Positions 5,076 through 12,014 of a DNA stretch of 14,480 nt are shown one piece after another; position 1 is the stretch's first letter; each line of letters opens with the position of its first letter. The stretch spans positions 1 to 14,480 of the forward strand of contig JAIYBS010000291.1 of the NCBI GenBank assembly GCA_027488415.1. The letters run 5' to 3'. The position numbers and the translations under genes are program-made. The notes beneath the pieces were generated by a model. It had not been told where the DNA came from. It saw only the letters and a program-made list of their open reading frames with translations, and did not search any database. The DNA comes from Planctomycetaceae bacterium. GTDB taxonomy: Bacteria; Planctomycetota; Phycisphaerae; Phycisphaerales; SM1A02.

Positions 5076-7016
5076 ATGCAACGGGACACGAAGCGCCGCC
5101 TGCAGGCGGCGACGGCGATGGCATGCTGCCTCTCGGCAGCCCTGGCGGGCGGATGGACGGGAACGGGGAACGCGACGGACGCGCCGGCAGCCGCGGGTGC
5201 TGCCGCGGAACCGCCGCAGGACGCGGTCGACCGCCTGCGGGCGGAGGTGGAGCGCCAGGCAGCGGGCCTCCGCGAGGAGCTCGACCGGGCCGAGCGCGAG
5301 CAGGACTGGGGCGAGCTGGTCCGCCGCAAGCTGGTCACGGACGCGATCCTCGCGCCGCTGCACCTCGTGCGCGACGCGATGCGCGCCGCCCACGGGCCGG
5401 ATCCCGGCGCGCCGGTCGACCTGCTGCGCTCGCTGCGGATCGAGTGGCGTGCGGGGCCCGTCGCGGAACGATGGTGCGACGCGGCTGCGGCGGCTTCGGC
5501 AAGGGACTGGGTGCGGGCATGGACGCCCGCACCCGGCGACTCGCGCGCCTATCGCGTGCGGGTGGCGGCCGAGCACTGGACGGGCGATGACGCGCCGCCC
5601 CTTGCCGAGTGGGAGATCACCGCGCAGTGGGCGGATGGCGCGCCGGCGATCGAGGCCCGGTGCACGAGCATGCTTCCGGTCTCGGACTCCCGGCGGATCG
5701 CCTTCCCCCTGCCGGCCGACGGATTCACCATCCGTTGGGGCGAGCACGGCGCCTCGTACGTCGACCCGGCGGGGCGCACGCACGACGAGCGTTGGCCGGC
5801 GGCTCCGATCTTCAACAACCCGCCGGATTCGTACGCGGCGTTCGACGGGCTGCGGCTCGCGCGGTCGCCGGACGACGCGGTTGCATCGGGCACGGCAGCC
5901 CCTGCTGGCGAAGCCGCGCGGGCCGTCGCCCCTGGACAAACGGGCGAGCTCGGGCGCGATGCGGACAACGCGAGATGGGACCGCTCCGTTGCGCGACCGG
6001 ATGGCTCCGTCGTCCGCCGCGAGCGATGGCTTCGGGTCGATGGCCGGGTCGTCGGCATCGAGTCCGAGCAAGACGCGCGGCGAGTCGTGCATCACGCGCC
6101 CCAGGGCGTCGAACTGGTGACGGAGGTCGATGGCTCCGAGACATCGCGGGCACCGCATCGATCGAGCACCGAGGTCGCGATGCCCGCGATGCGATGGACG
6201 CTCGACGCGGACGCGCCCGGACGTGCGCCGACGCGATGGACGCTCTGGGTGGACGGGCGTCGATTCGCGTCGGCGGAGTTCGAGACGCTTCCGTCGGTCG
6301 GGAACGAATCCGCCGTTGCGAGCGAAACGCCGGATCGTTCGCTCGCCGCAGGCGCGACATCGGCGCGGCAGCTCGTCGAGCGGGCGATCTCCACGCACTC
6401 GCTGCCGTTGGTGCAGGACGCGATGCTCGCCATCGATCGCCTGTACGCCGAGCACTCGCTCCCGCAGGCGCAGCGCGATGCGGAGCGCCGACTGCTCGCG
6501 GAGCGCGTGTCAGCGGCCGGCATGGGTGAGCTTCCGGCCCCCGCGGATGGCCCGCCGGACGCGGATTCCACGCGGGAACTGCCGCCGCCGGATCCGCGGA
6601 CCGGCGAATCCATGCGCGTCGCGTGGGACGTGTGCGCGAACGAGGCGATCGGCTGCCTCGCCGATGCGCTCCGGAAACGCGATCTCGGCGAGGACCGGTC
6701 CGCAGCGCCGATGCGCCGAGAGCTCCGAGCACGCCTCGACGCGGTCCGCGCGATGCTCGGCACCGACCGGGCGCCGCACCTCGACGCCGCGCTTGCCGCG
6801 CCGCCGCCGGATGCCGTCGCGATCCGCCGCCGGATGAAGTCGACCGTCGAGGCCGCGGCCGCACGCGAGTCACGGCGCTCCGAGGTGGTCCGCGAACTTC
6901 TCGGGGACGAGCTCGGCGACGCGCGCCGCACGACGGCGGAACGCCGCACCGTCGATGCGATCGTCCATGCCGCGACCAACGAGTACCTGCGGTGGATCTC
7001 GACGCCGCCCGGGTGA
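5076..7016 (+). CDS. Large exported hypothetical protein
   Basis: I do not recognise this protein of 646 residues. A signal peptide is evident: a basic start (MQRDTKRR), a hydrophobic stretch (residues about 11-24) and a likely cleavage after ALA at 24. An Ala/Pro-rich linker leads to a charged helical segment (about 48-86, DAVDRLRAEVERQAAGLREE) with coiled-coil character. The middle part (about 155-410) has repeated strand-like stretches containing Trp (AEWEITAQW, FTIRWGEHG, RERWLRVDGRVVGIES, MRWTLDA, RWTLWVDGRRF), suggesting a beta-rich domain. The C-terminal third is helical and charged, ending ATNEYLRWISTPPG. No catalytic motif is visible. Codons such as cga, gat and cat seem more frequent than in neighbouring genes. 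It is the second gene of a likely pair with 4145-5041 and ends before the convergent structured region. Confidence 0.75.
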   Translation: MQRDTKRRLQAATAMACCLSAALAGGWTGTGNATDAPAAAGAAAEPPQDAVDRLRAEVERQAAGLREELDRAEREQDWGELVRRKLVTDAILAPLHLVRDAMRAAHGPDPGAPVDLLRSLRIEWRAGPVAERWCDAAAAASARDWVRAWTPAPGDSRAYRVRVAAEHWTGDDAPPLAEWEITAQWADGAPAIEARCTSMLPVSDSRRIAFPLPADGFTIRWGEHGASYVDPAGRTHDERWPAAPIFNNPPDSYAAFDGLRLARSPDDAVASGTAAPAGEAARAVAPGQTGELGRDADNARWDRSVARPDGSVVRRERWLRVDGRVVGIESEQDARRVVHHAPQGVELVTEVDGSETSRAPHRSSTEVAMPAMRWTLDADAPGRAPTRWTLWVDGRRFASAEFETLPSVGNESAVASETPDRSLAAGATSARQLVERAISTHSLPLVQDAMLAIDRLYAEHSLPQAQRDAERRLLAERVSAAGMGELPAPADGPPDADSTRELPPPDPRTGESMRVAWDVCANEAIGCLADALRKRDLGEDRSAAPMRRELRARLDAVRAMLGTDRAPHLDAALAAPPPDAVAIRRRMKSTVEAAAARESRRSEVVRELLGDELGDARRTTAERRTVDAIVHAATNEYLRWISTPPG

Positions 7017-7093
7017 GGCGACGGAACGACGCGTCGGGGACGCAGAGGGCGCCGGCACCAGATCGGAACGACCAACACGCGGAACATGGCAAC

Positions 7094-7130
7094 GGCCGGA
7101 TGGCTCGCATGATGCGCCCGCCATCCGGCC
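7094..7130. repeat. Inverted repeat 1 of the structured region
   Basis: GGCCGGATGGC (7094-7104) is exactly complementary to GCCATCCGGCC (7120-7130), an 11-bp perfect stem with a 15-base loop. The loop itself contains GCAT/ATGC, which could form a small nested stem. There is no T-run after it. Confidence 0.8.
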
Positions 7131-7140
7131 CAGTGCCAAC

Positions 7141-7164
7141 CCGCCGCCCTTCTCGTGACGGCGG
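7141..7164. repeat. Inverted repeat 2 of the structured region
   Basis: CCGCCG (7141-7146) pairs with CGGCGG (7159-7164) around a 12-base loop. It is only 6 bp and in GC-rich DNA could be chance, but it lies in line with the stronger stems on both sides. Confidence 0.5.
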
Positions 7165-7193
7165 GGTCCCACGGCCTCCGCAGAGCGGGAGGC

Positions 7194-7225
7194 TCCTCAG
7201 GCGTGGCCGAAGCCGTGCCTGCGGA
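7194..7225. repeat. Inverted repeat 3 of the structured region (CGAA tetraloop)
   Basis: CAGGCGTGGC (7198-7207) and GCCGTGCCTG (7212-7221) form ten base pairs as RNA, two of them tandem G·U wobbles, closed by the tetraloop CGAA. After one mismatch three more pairs extend the stem to 7194/7225. Confidence 0.7.
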
Positions 7226-7235
7226 AAGACAGTCG

Positions 7236-7275
7236 GATCCCCGGTGCCGATGCGCAAGGCGCATTGGCACGGATC
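7236..7275. repeat. Inverted repeat 4 of the structured region
   Basis: GTGCCGATGCGC (7244-7255) and GCGCATTGGCAC (7259-7270) form 12 pairs, one a G·U wobble on the plus-strand RNA, with a 3-base loop. A 3-base bulge then allows five more pairs (GATCC 7236-7240 with GGATC 7271-7275). This is the strongest stem in the region. Confidence 0.8.
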
Positions 7276-7410
7276 ACGGCGCGCAACGACCGAGAAACGA
7301 ACGCCCGTTCCGACTGTTCCGTCGACCGCCAGGCCGCGGATCCGGCCGACCGGCACGGATTCAGGCGAACCGCCCGCGCACCGTCGGCACCGCCGTGGCG
7401 CAGCGACCGG

Positions 7411-8505
7411 TCACCGCACCGCGCGCAGCAGCGTCACCCGGCCGATCGGCACCCACTCGGCGACCAGGATGTCGCCGTTGGCGAGCCAGATCGCGTCGTG
7501 CGGGTGGACGAACTTTCCCGGGATGAACTGCTCGCGCGGGGCACCGCGCAGGTTGCTCGGGTGACCGTCGCAGAGCTGCGTCACCGGCTTGTTGTCCTTG
7601 TCGAGGATGGTGACCACGCTCTCGAGGTCGGGCACGAGCAGCAGGTCGCCGCGGACCTTCATGTCGCAGGGCATGCGCATGCCTTCGGTGACGAATCCGA
7701 GGTGCTTGCCGTCGAGCGACAGGTACTGGATCCGGCGATTGCCGCGGTCGGCGACGCAAAGCGCGGGCTCCTTGGTGAACGGATTGCCGCGCGCGTCGAC
7801 GGTCATGCCGTGCGGGCAGGAGACCTGGCCGGGGTCCTTGCCCGGGCGCGCGACGATCGCCTTCCACGCGCCGTCCTTCGTGAACGCGTGGATGTAGCTC
7901 GCACCGTAGCCGTCGCCGACGAAGACGGTGCCGCCCGGGCCGAACGCCACGTTCGTCGGGCACCACTGGTCCGCGGACTTGTACGCGCCGCTCTCCATCG
8001 GGCAGCCCGCCTCCCAGACCACCGTGCCGTCGAGGCGAGTCTTGACGACCTTGCGGCGGCCCGTGTCGCAGTGGTAGAGGAAGTCGGTGCCGTCCTCGTT
8101 GCGGAGGTCGAGCCCGTGCGCGCCGCCCGCGAACTCCGGACCGAAGCTGCGGAGGAACGCGCCGTCCTTCGAATAGACGTAGACCGCGTCCTTGCGCGCG
8201 CTGCCAGCGCCGACGGTGTGCGCGACGTAGATGTTGCCCTGCGCATCCTGCGCCACGCCGTGCGTGTCCCCGAACGCGCCGTCGGCGGGCGGGACGAGCC
8301 AGTCGTGGAGCACCTCGAAGCGGGTGCTGCCCGAGCCCACGATCATCGGTGAGGGCTTCGCGGGCGGTGCGCCGACTGGCGGCGTGGCGGCGCCGGCCTG
8401 CGCGAGCGCGCGGCGCGCAAGGGTGCCGGAGGCGATGCCCGCGATGCCGAGCCCGGCGGCGGAGGCGAGGAAGGAACGGCGGGAGCTTGCGTCGTGGGTG
8501 GTCAT
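7411..8505 (-). CDS. Tat-exported six-bladed beta-propeller (NHL / PAL-like) protein
   Basis: A 364-residue protein with a twin-arginine signal: SSRRSFLAS at residues 7-15, a hydrophobic stretch, and ALA at 33-35 as a likely cleavage site. It should therefore be folded, perhaps with a cofactor, before export. The mature part is a six-bladed propeller of NHL type: DTHGVAQDAQGNIYVAHT, GGAHGLDLRNEDGTDFLYH, CPTNVAFGPGGTVFVGDGY, CPHGMTVDARGN, then HPHDAIWLANGDILVAEW. Histidines at the blade starts (82, 130, 232, 334/336) match the spacing idea of metal-binding histidines in peptidylglycine-amidating lyase-like propellers, though no function can be assigned. I chose the ATG at 8505 because it puts the RR motif at residues 9-10; a GTG at 8571 is possible. 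It follows the cytochrome gene by 70 bases, probably in one operon. Confidence 0.85.
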   Translation of the reverse strand: MTTHDASSRRSFLASAAGLGIAGIASGTLARRALAQAGAATPPVGAPPAKPSPMIVGSGSTRFEVLHDWLVPPADGAFGDTHGVAQDAQGNIYVAHTVGAGSARKDAVYVYSKDGAFLRSFGPEFAGGAHGLDLRNEDGTDFLYHCDTGRRKVVKTRLDGTVVWEAGCPMESGAYKSADQWCPTNVAFGPGGTVFVGDGYGASYIHAFTKDGAWKAIVARPGKDPGQVSCPHGMTVDARGNPFTKEPALCVADRGNRRIQYLSLDGKHLGFVTEGMRMPCDMKVRGDLLLVPDLESVVTILDKDNKPVTQLCDGHPSNLRGAPREQFIPGKFVHPHDAIWLANGDILVAEWVPIGRVTLLRAVR

Positions 8506-8575
8506 TGCGTTGCTCGGTTTCTGAATGCTGTTGCGATGCTGGGCTCGATGATCGTTGCCGGTGTCGTTCACCGCA

Positions 8576-10096
8576 TCACGGCGTGACGGGCGGACCCTCG
8601 GCGCCGGAGGTCCCGGGCACCGCGCTGCCGACGACGACCTCGACTCCCGGATGGCTCGCGCGGAATCGGTCGATGCCGGCCGCGGTGACGGCGGTGTCGA
8701 AGACGTACACGCGCTTCAGGTTCGGGAGCTTCGAGAGGACGGCGAAGACGCCGTCGCTCGCGCCGCTTCCGACGAGGTTCACGGTCTCGGCGTCGAGCGT
8801 GCGCGAGAGCAGCGCGGTGATGCCGATGTCGGTGAGCTTCGTGTTGTCGACGCGCACGGTGCGCACCATCGGCATCGACGGGACGGACATCATCGCAGCG
8901 TCGCTCACGCTCGATCGGGCGAGCGAGAGCTCCTCGATGCGCCCGGCGATCGGGTAGATCGCCGAGAGGTCGTCGTCGCCGACCTCCTTTCCGCCCGGCA
9001 TGCTCACGACGAACGTCGACGCGCCCGCGCTGACGGGCACTGCGTTGATTCCCTTCGAGCGGAGCGACGCGGCGTCGGAGATCTCGCCTGCCGAGAGCGG
9101 CTCGAGGCCGGGCACCGCGCGGGAACCGCCCGCGACCTGCGCGCCTCCCTCGCGGGAACCCGAAGCGGGCGCCTTCGCGGAAGCCTCTCCCGTGGCAGGC
9201 TGCTCGGGCATCACGACGCCGTCCTCGATCCACTTGCGGAGGATGTCGAGCTCGGAGGCCTTCAGCCGGTCGCCCTCGGGGGGCATCGACTCGTCGTCCT
9301 CCTCGGGCAGCAGGCAGCGCTCGATCAGCAGGCTGTGCGCGGGGTCGCCGGGCTGGGCGATCCAGGCGCCGTCCTCGTTCTTCGAGACGAGCGACTTGCG
9401 GACGTCCATGCGCAGCCCACCCTTGCGCTTGCCGTTGCCGTGGCACTCGTAGCAGCGCGAATCGAGGAGCGGCAGCACCTTCGTGGCGTAGAAGGTCATG
9501 CGGTCGTCGGCGGCATCGGTCATGGCGACGGACGCGGTACCAGGCGCGCGGTCACCGGCGCCCGAGCCGGCGCCCGCCCCCTTCGCGCCGCTGCCCTCGT
9601 CCTCGCGGGCCGCGGCCGCCTCCTTGAAGGGCTCGAGCACGTAGTCCTCGCCCCAGACCATGTTGCCGCCGAGGTGGCCGACCCACGCGAGCAGCAGGGT
9701 GCAGGCAAGGAGCGACCCCCGCAGCACCGGCGTCACCTGCGCGGCGTCGTCCTTGCCCGGCCGGGTGGCGCGGGAAGCCATCCAGGCGAGCCCGAGCAGC
9801 GCGACCGTCGTCAGGATGCCGAGCCAGCGATGCCAGAAGAGGTCGTCGCCGCCGCCGTGCTCCTCCGCGAACGCGAGGCCGGTGACCGTGGCGGCGACCG
9901 AGCCGAGCGCACCGAGCCAGAGGGCCACCGGCGTGAACGGCGACGCCGTGTTGCGCCGCTGCAGCACGCGGAGCGACTCGACGATGAAGGCGCCGAGGAC
10001 GAGCCCGATCGGCAGGTGCACCGCCAGCGGGTGCGTGCGGCCGAACGCCTCGATGGCGGGCGGGAGACCTTCGGCAAGCAGGAACGCGGATGCCAT
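8576..10096 (-). CDS. Membrane-bound Planctomycete-type cytochrome c protein with LRR-like C-terminus
   Basis: A 506-residue multidomain protein. Residues about 25-145 hold four hydrophobic segments, starting THPLAVHLPIGLVLGAF, with His22, 27, 89 and 141 near segment ends; this resembles DUF2231-type membrane modules. A Gly/Ala-rich linker leads to a cytochrome c domain of the Planctomycete type: YATKVLPLLDSRCYECHG with haem-binding Cys215, Cys218 and His219, GGLRMD, and MPPEGDRL with Met271 as probable axial ligand. After a second linker, residues about 382-491 form leucine-rich-repeat-like units (RIEELSLARSSVSDAAM, VRTVRVDNTKLTDIGI, NLKRVYVFDTAVTAAGI). It probably moves electrons at the outer face of the cytoplasmic membrane. 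The ATG at 10096 is preceded by TAGGCT 6 bases upstream and no Shine-Dalgarno. The Tat-exported propeller gene follows. Confidence 0.88.
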   Translation of the reverse strand: MASAFLLAEGLPPAIEAFGRTHPLAVHLPIGLVLGAFIVESLRVLQRRNTASPFTPVALWLGALGSVAATVTGLAFAEEHGGGDDLFWHRWLGILTTVALLGLAWMASRATRPGKDDAAQVTPVLRGSLLACTLLLAWVGHLGGNMVWGEDYVLEPFKEAAAAREDEGSGAKGAGAGSGAGDRAPGTASVAMTDAADDRMTFYATKVLPLLDSRCYECHGNGKRKGGLRMDVRKSLVSKNEDGAWIAQPGDPAHSLLIERCLLPEEDDESMPPEGDRLKASELDILRKWIEDGVVMPEQPATGEASAKAPASGSREGGAQVAGGSRAVPGLEPLSAGEISDAASLRSKGINAVPVSAGASTFVVSMPGGKEVGDDDLSAIYPIAGRIEELSLARSSVSDAAMMSVPSMPMVRTVRVDNTKLTDIGITALLSRTLDAETVNLVGSGASDGVFAVLSKLPNLKRVYVFDTAVTAAGIDRFRASHPGVEVVVGSAVPGTSGAEGPPVTP

Positions 10097-10102
10097 GCAC
10101 GG

Positions 10103-10126
10103 AGCCTACCGCTGAGGCGGTACGGT
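10103..10126. promoter_or_regulatory. Divergent promoter region between the cytochrome gene and dinB
   Basis: Only 31 bases separate the two start codons. On the minus strand TAGGCT (10108-10103) lies 6 bases before the cytochrome ATG. On the plus strand TACGGT (10121-10126) lies just before dinB. Between and partly over them is the inverted repeat TACCGC-tgag-GCGGTA (10107-10122), a possible operator covering both -10 elements. No -35 hexamer is convincing on either side. Confidence 0.5.
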
Positions 10127-10127
10127 G

Positions 10128-11342
10128 ATGCAGGTGGGACTGCCCCGAACCATCCTCCATGCGGACCTCGACGCGTTCTTCGCGTCCGTGGAGCAGCTCG
10201 ACGACCCGTCCCTGCGCGGCCGGCCGGTGCTCGTCGGCGGAACGTCGGGCCGGGGCGTCGTTGCCGCGGCGAGCTACGAGTCGCGGGCGTTCGGCTGCCG
10301 GAGCGCCATGCCCATGGTGCGCGCGCTGCAGCTCTGCCCGCACGCGGTGGTGGTCAAGCCGCGCTTCGGCCGCTACTCGGAGCTCAGCGGCCGCTTCATG
10401 GAGATCCTCGGCCGCTGCTCGCCGCTCGTCGAGCCGCTCAGCGTGGACGAGGCGTTCGTCGACGTGACCGGCAGCCGACTGCTGCACGGCGACGGGCCGA
10501 CCATCGCCGCCACGGTGCGCGACGCCACGCGGCGCGAGCTCGGCCTGACCGTCAGCGTCGGCGTCGGGCCGAACAAGTTCGTCGCGAAGCTCGCGAGCGA
10601 CATGCGCAAGCCGGACGGGCTGACCGTCGCGCCGAGCGACCCAGCCGCGCTCGCGGACTGGCTCGCGCCGCTTGCCATCGAGCGGATGTGGGGCATCGGG
10701 CCGAAGACCGCGCCGCGGTTCCACGCCGCCGGCGTGCGGACCTTCGGGGACCTGCAGCGCATGCCGGCGGAGGAGGCGGTCGCGCGGCTCGGTGATCACG
10801 CGGCCGCGATGCGCGAGCGCGCGCTCGGCCGCGACGAGCGCGAGGTCGAGACCGAGCACGAGCGCAAGGGCGTCGGCCACGAGACCACGTTCCACGAGGA
10901 CGTCGCCGACCCGGAGTCGGTGCTCGACGCGCTGCACGCGCTCGCGGAGAGCGCGTGCCGGCGGCTGCGCGCGTCGGGAGGCACCACGCGGCGCATCACC
11001 GTCAAGATCCGCTTCGGCGACTTCGAGACGATCACGCGCAGCTGCACGCTCGAGTCCGAGACGGACGGTACGCTCGCGATCCTCGGTGCGGCGAAGGGGC
11101 TCTTCAGGCGCTGGGCGGAGCGGGAGTTCGTACCCGTGCGGCTCGTCGGCATCCGGCTCGAGCGCACCGCGCCGTCGGACGCGCCGCCCGCGTCGCTCTT
11201 CGCGGACCCGCGCGAGGAGCGCGAGCGAGCGATCGACCGCGTGGCCGACGCGATCAGCGGGAAGTTCGGCGCGGGCGCGATCGCGCGCGGCGGTCAGCGC
11301 CGCGCGGGCGGCCAGCAGAGCGCGCCCCATTCGTCCGAGTAG
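10128..11342 (+). CDS. dinB: DNA polymerase IV (Y-family translesion polymerase)
   Basis: An error-prone polymerase that copies past damaged bases. At 404 residues it is somewhat longer than Escherichia coli DinB. The palm motifs are intact: ILHADLDAFFASVEQ with catalytic Asp13 and steric-gate Phe18, ASYESRAFGCRSAMP, YSELSGRF, and PLSVDEAFVDVT with Asp107 and Glu108. SVGVGPNKFVAKLASDMRKPDGL and the helix-hairpin-helix WGIGPKTAPRFHAAGV follow, then the little-finger domain (KGVGHETTFHEDV, RRITVKIRFGDFETITRS). PPASLF near residue 355 resembles a sliding-clamp-binding peptide, followed by a basic tail. The start is uncertain: ATG 10128 is chosen, while GTG 10125 and GTG 10134 are in frame; the last would suit a leaderless transcript from TACGGT. 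No clear LexA box is visible. The 3' end overlaps the convergent gene by 49 bases. Confidence 0.95.
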   Translation: MQVGLPRTILHADLDAFFASVEQLDDPSLRGRPVLVGGTSGRGVVAAASYESRAFGCRSAMPMVRALQLCPHAVVVKPRFGRYSELSGRFMEILGRCSPLVEPLSVDEAFVDVTGSRLLHGDGPTIAATVRDATRRELGLTVSVGVGPNKFVAKLASDMRKPDGLTVAPSDPAALADWLAPLAIERMWGIGPKTAPRFHAAGVRTFGDLQRMPAEEAVARLGDHAAAMRERALGRDEREVETEHERKGVGHETTFHEDVADPESVLDALHALAESACRRLRASGGTTRRITVKIRFGDFETITRSCTLESETDGTLAILGAAKGLFRRWAEREFVPVRLVGIRLERTAPSDAPPASLFADPREERERAIDRVADAISGKFGAGAIARGGQRRAGGQQSAPHSSE

Positions 11343-11938
11343 CCGTGGTTGATCACCACCTGGATCGACGCGAGCGCGATCGCGTCGAGCGTCATCGCGG
11401 TGCGCTTGAGGACGGTGCGGTTCTCTCGGCTCCCGTAGGTGGCGCCGCCCTGCGCGAGCTGCGCGTGGACGAGCGCGCAGCGCTCGAGGAGCGCGGAGAG
11501 CAGGCGGTCCCAGCGGCGGCGCGCGAGGAGGTCCTTCCCGTCGACCGCGTCGAAGTGGCGCGCGAGGTACCGGTCCGCGAACATGCTCGCCACCAGCGCG
11601 CGGTCGCGCTCGAGCGTCGCGGCGACGATCCCGTCCTGGTCGGTGGCCAGCAGCTGCTTCACGAACGCGGCGAGCGCGGCACGCTCCGCGACCGGCTGCC
11701 CGCGCGCGTCATCCCAGCGCGAGAAGAGCGCGGCGAGTCCCGCCCACTGCGCGAGCACGCGGTCGTCGAGCTCCGCCTCGCGGCACGCGGCGGCGCGCTC
11801 GAGCCAGGTGAACGCTCGGTGGATGCGGATGCGGTTGTCCTCGTAGAGGTGCGCGTTGGCGTAGGAGTCGCGGCGCGGCTTCCAGAGGCTGCGGAGCGTG
11901 GCGAGGTCGAGCGGTGCTGCGAGGATCGCGGTGCGCAT
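11294..11938 (-). CDS. Hypothetical protein, mostly helical
   Basis: I do not recognise this protein of 214 residues. It has no signal peptide, no membrane segment and no known catalytic motif, so it is probably cytoplasmic. The sequence looks almost fully alpha-helical, with many Ala, Leu and Arg and conserved-looking pieces such as SLWKPRRDSYANAHLYEDNRI near the N-terminus and LDAIALASIQVVINHGYSDEW near the C-terminus. ATG 11938 is chosen because a TACCCT hexamer lies 10 bases upstream and no Shine-Dalgarno exists; an ATG at 11977 would add 13 residues. Its 3' end overlaps dinB tail-to-tail by 49 bases. Upstream, on the same strand, the cation transporter gene ends 76 bases away, so it may be the last gene of that cluster or have its own promoter. 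Confidence 0.75.
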   Translation of the reverse strand: MRTAILAAPLDLATLRSLWKPRRDSYANAHLYEDNRIRIHRAFTWLERAAACREAELDDRVLAQWAGLAALFSRWDDARGQPVAERAALAAFVKQLLATDQDGIVAATLERDRALVASMFADRYLARHFDAVDGKDLLARRRWDRLLSALLERCALVHAQLAQGGATYGSRENRTVLKRTAMTLDAIALASIQVVINHGYSDEWGALCWPPARR

Positions 11939-11948
11939 GGCACGGCAG

Positions 11949-11954
11949 AGGGTA
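11949..11954 (-). promoter_or_regulatory. Candidate -10 element for the gene at 11294-11938
   Basis: Read on the minus strand this is TACCCT (within GGCTACCCT), 10 bases before the ATG at 11938. There is no Shine-Dalgarno in that interval. A nearly leaderless transcript is inferred from the spacing. Confidence 0.4.
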
Positions 11955-12014
11955 GCCGCCCTTCCCCTCGCGGCCATGCCGGCCGTCGGCGGTGCCCAGC
12001 TCCGTTCGCCCTCG

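Larger units (their letters stand above)
7017..7410. other. Structured 394-base intergenic region between convergent genes
   Basis: There is no credible gene here. The region lies between the 3' ends of the plus-strand exported-protein pair and the minus-strand propeller gene. It contains at least four consecutive inverted repeats between 7094 and 7275, listed separately, and weaker ones further right (for example GAAC/GTTC near 7300). None is followed by a clear T-run. It may hold rho-independent-like terminators, a 3'-UTR structure or a non-coding RNA on either strand. Confidence 0.6.

Noticed and set aside
7299..7310. GAAC-GCCC-GTTC as a possible Gram-positive-type LexA box
   Set aside because: It matches GAAC-N4-GTTC, but it lies in a convergent 3' region over 100 bases past a stop with no gene starting beside it, so a chance match is likelier.
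7264..8352. A 362-codon plus-strand open frame over the propeller gene
   Set aside because: Antisense to a gene with a Tat signal and propeller repeats; the product is Val/Ala/Arg-rich with no motif.
8506..8571. Upstream GTG start (8571) for the propeller protein
   Set aside because: It would move the twin-arginine motif to about residue 31 and lacks a Shine-Dalgarno; ATG 8505 gives a normal Tat signal.
10107..10122. LexA-type SOS box before dinB
   Set aside because: The inverted repeat TACCGC/GCGGTA does not match the LexA consensus I know (CTGT-N8-ACAG or GAAC-N4-GTTC); kept only as an unnamed possible operator.
9552..11330. A 592-codon minus-strand open frame covering dinB and part of the cytochrome gene
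   Set aside because: It lies opposite intact polymerase IV motifs, crosses the divergent promoter region and has a low-complexity Arg/Ala-rich product.
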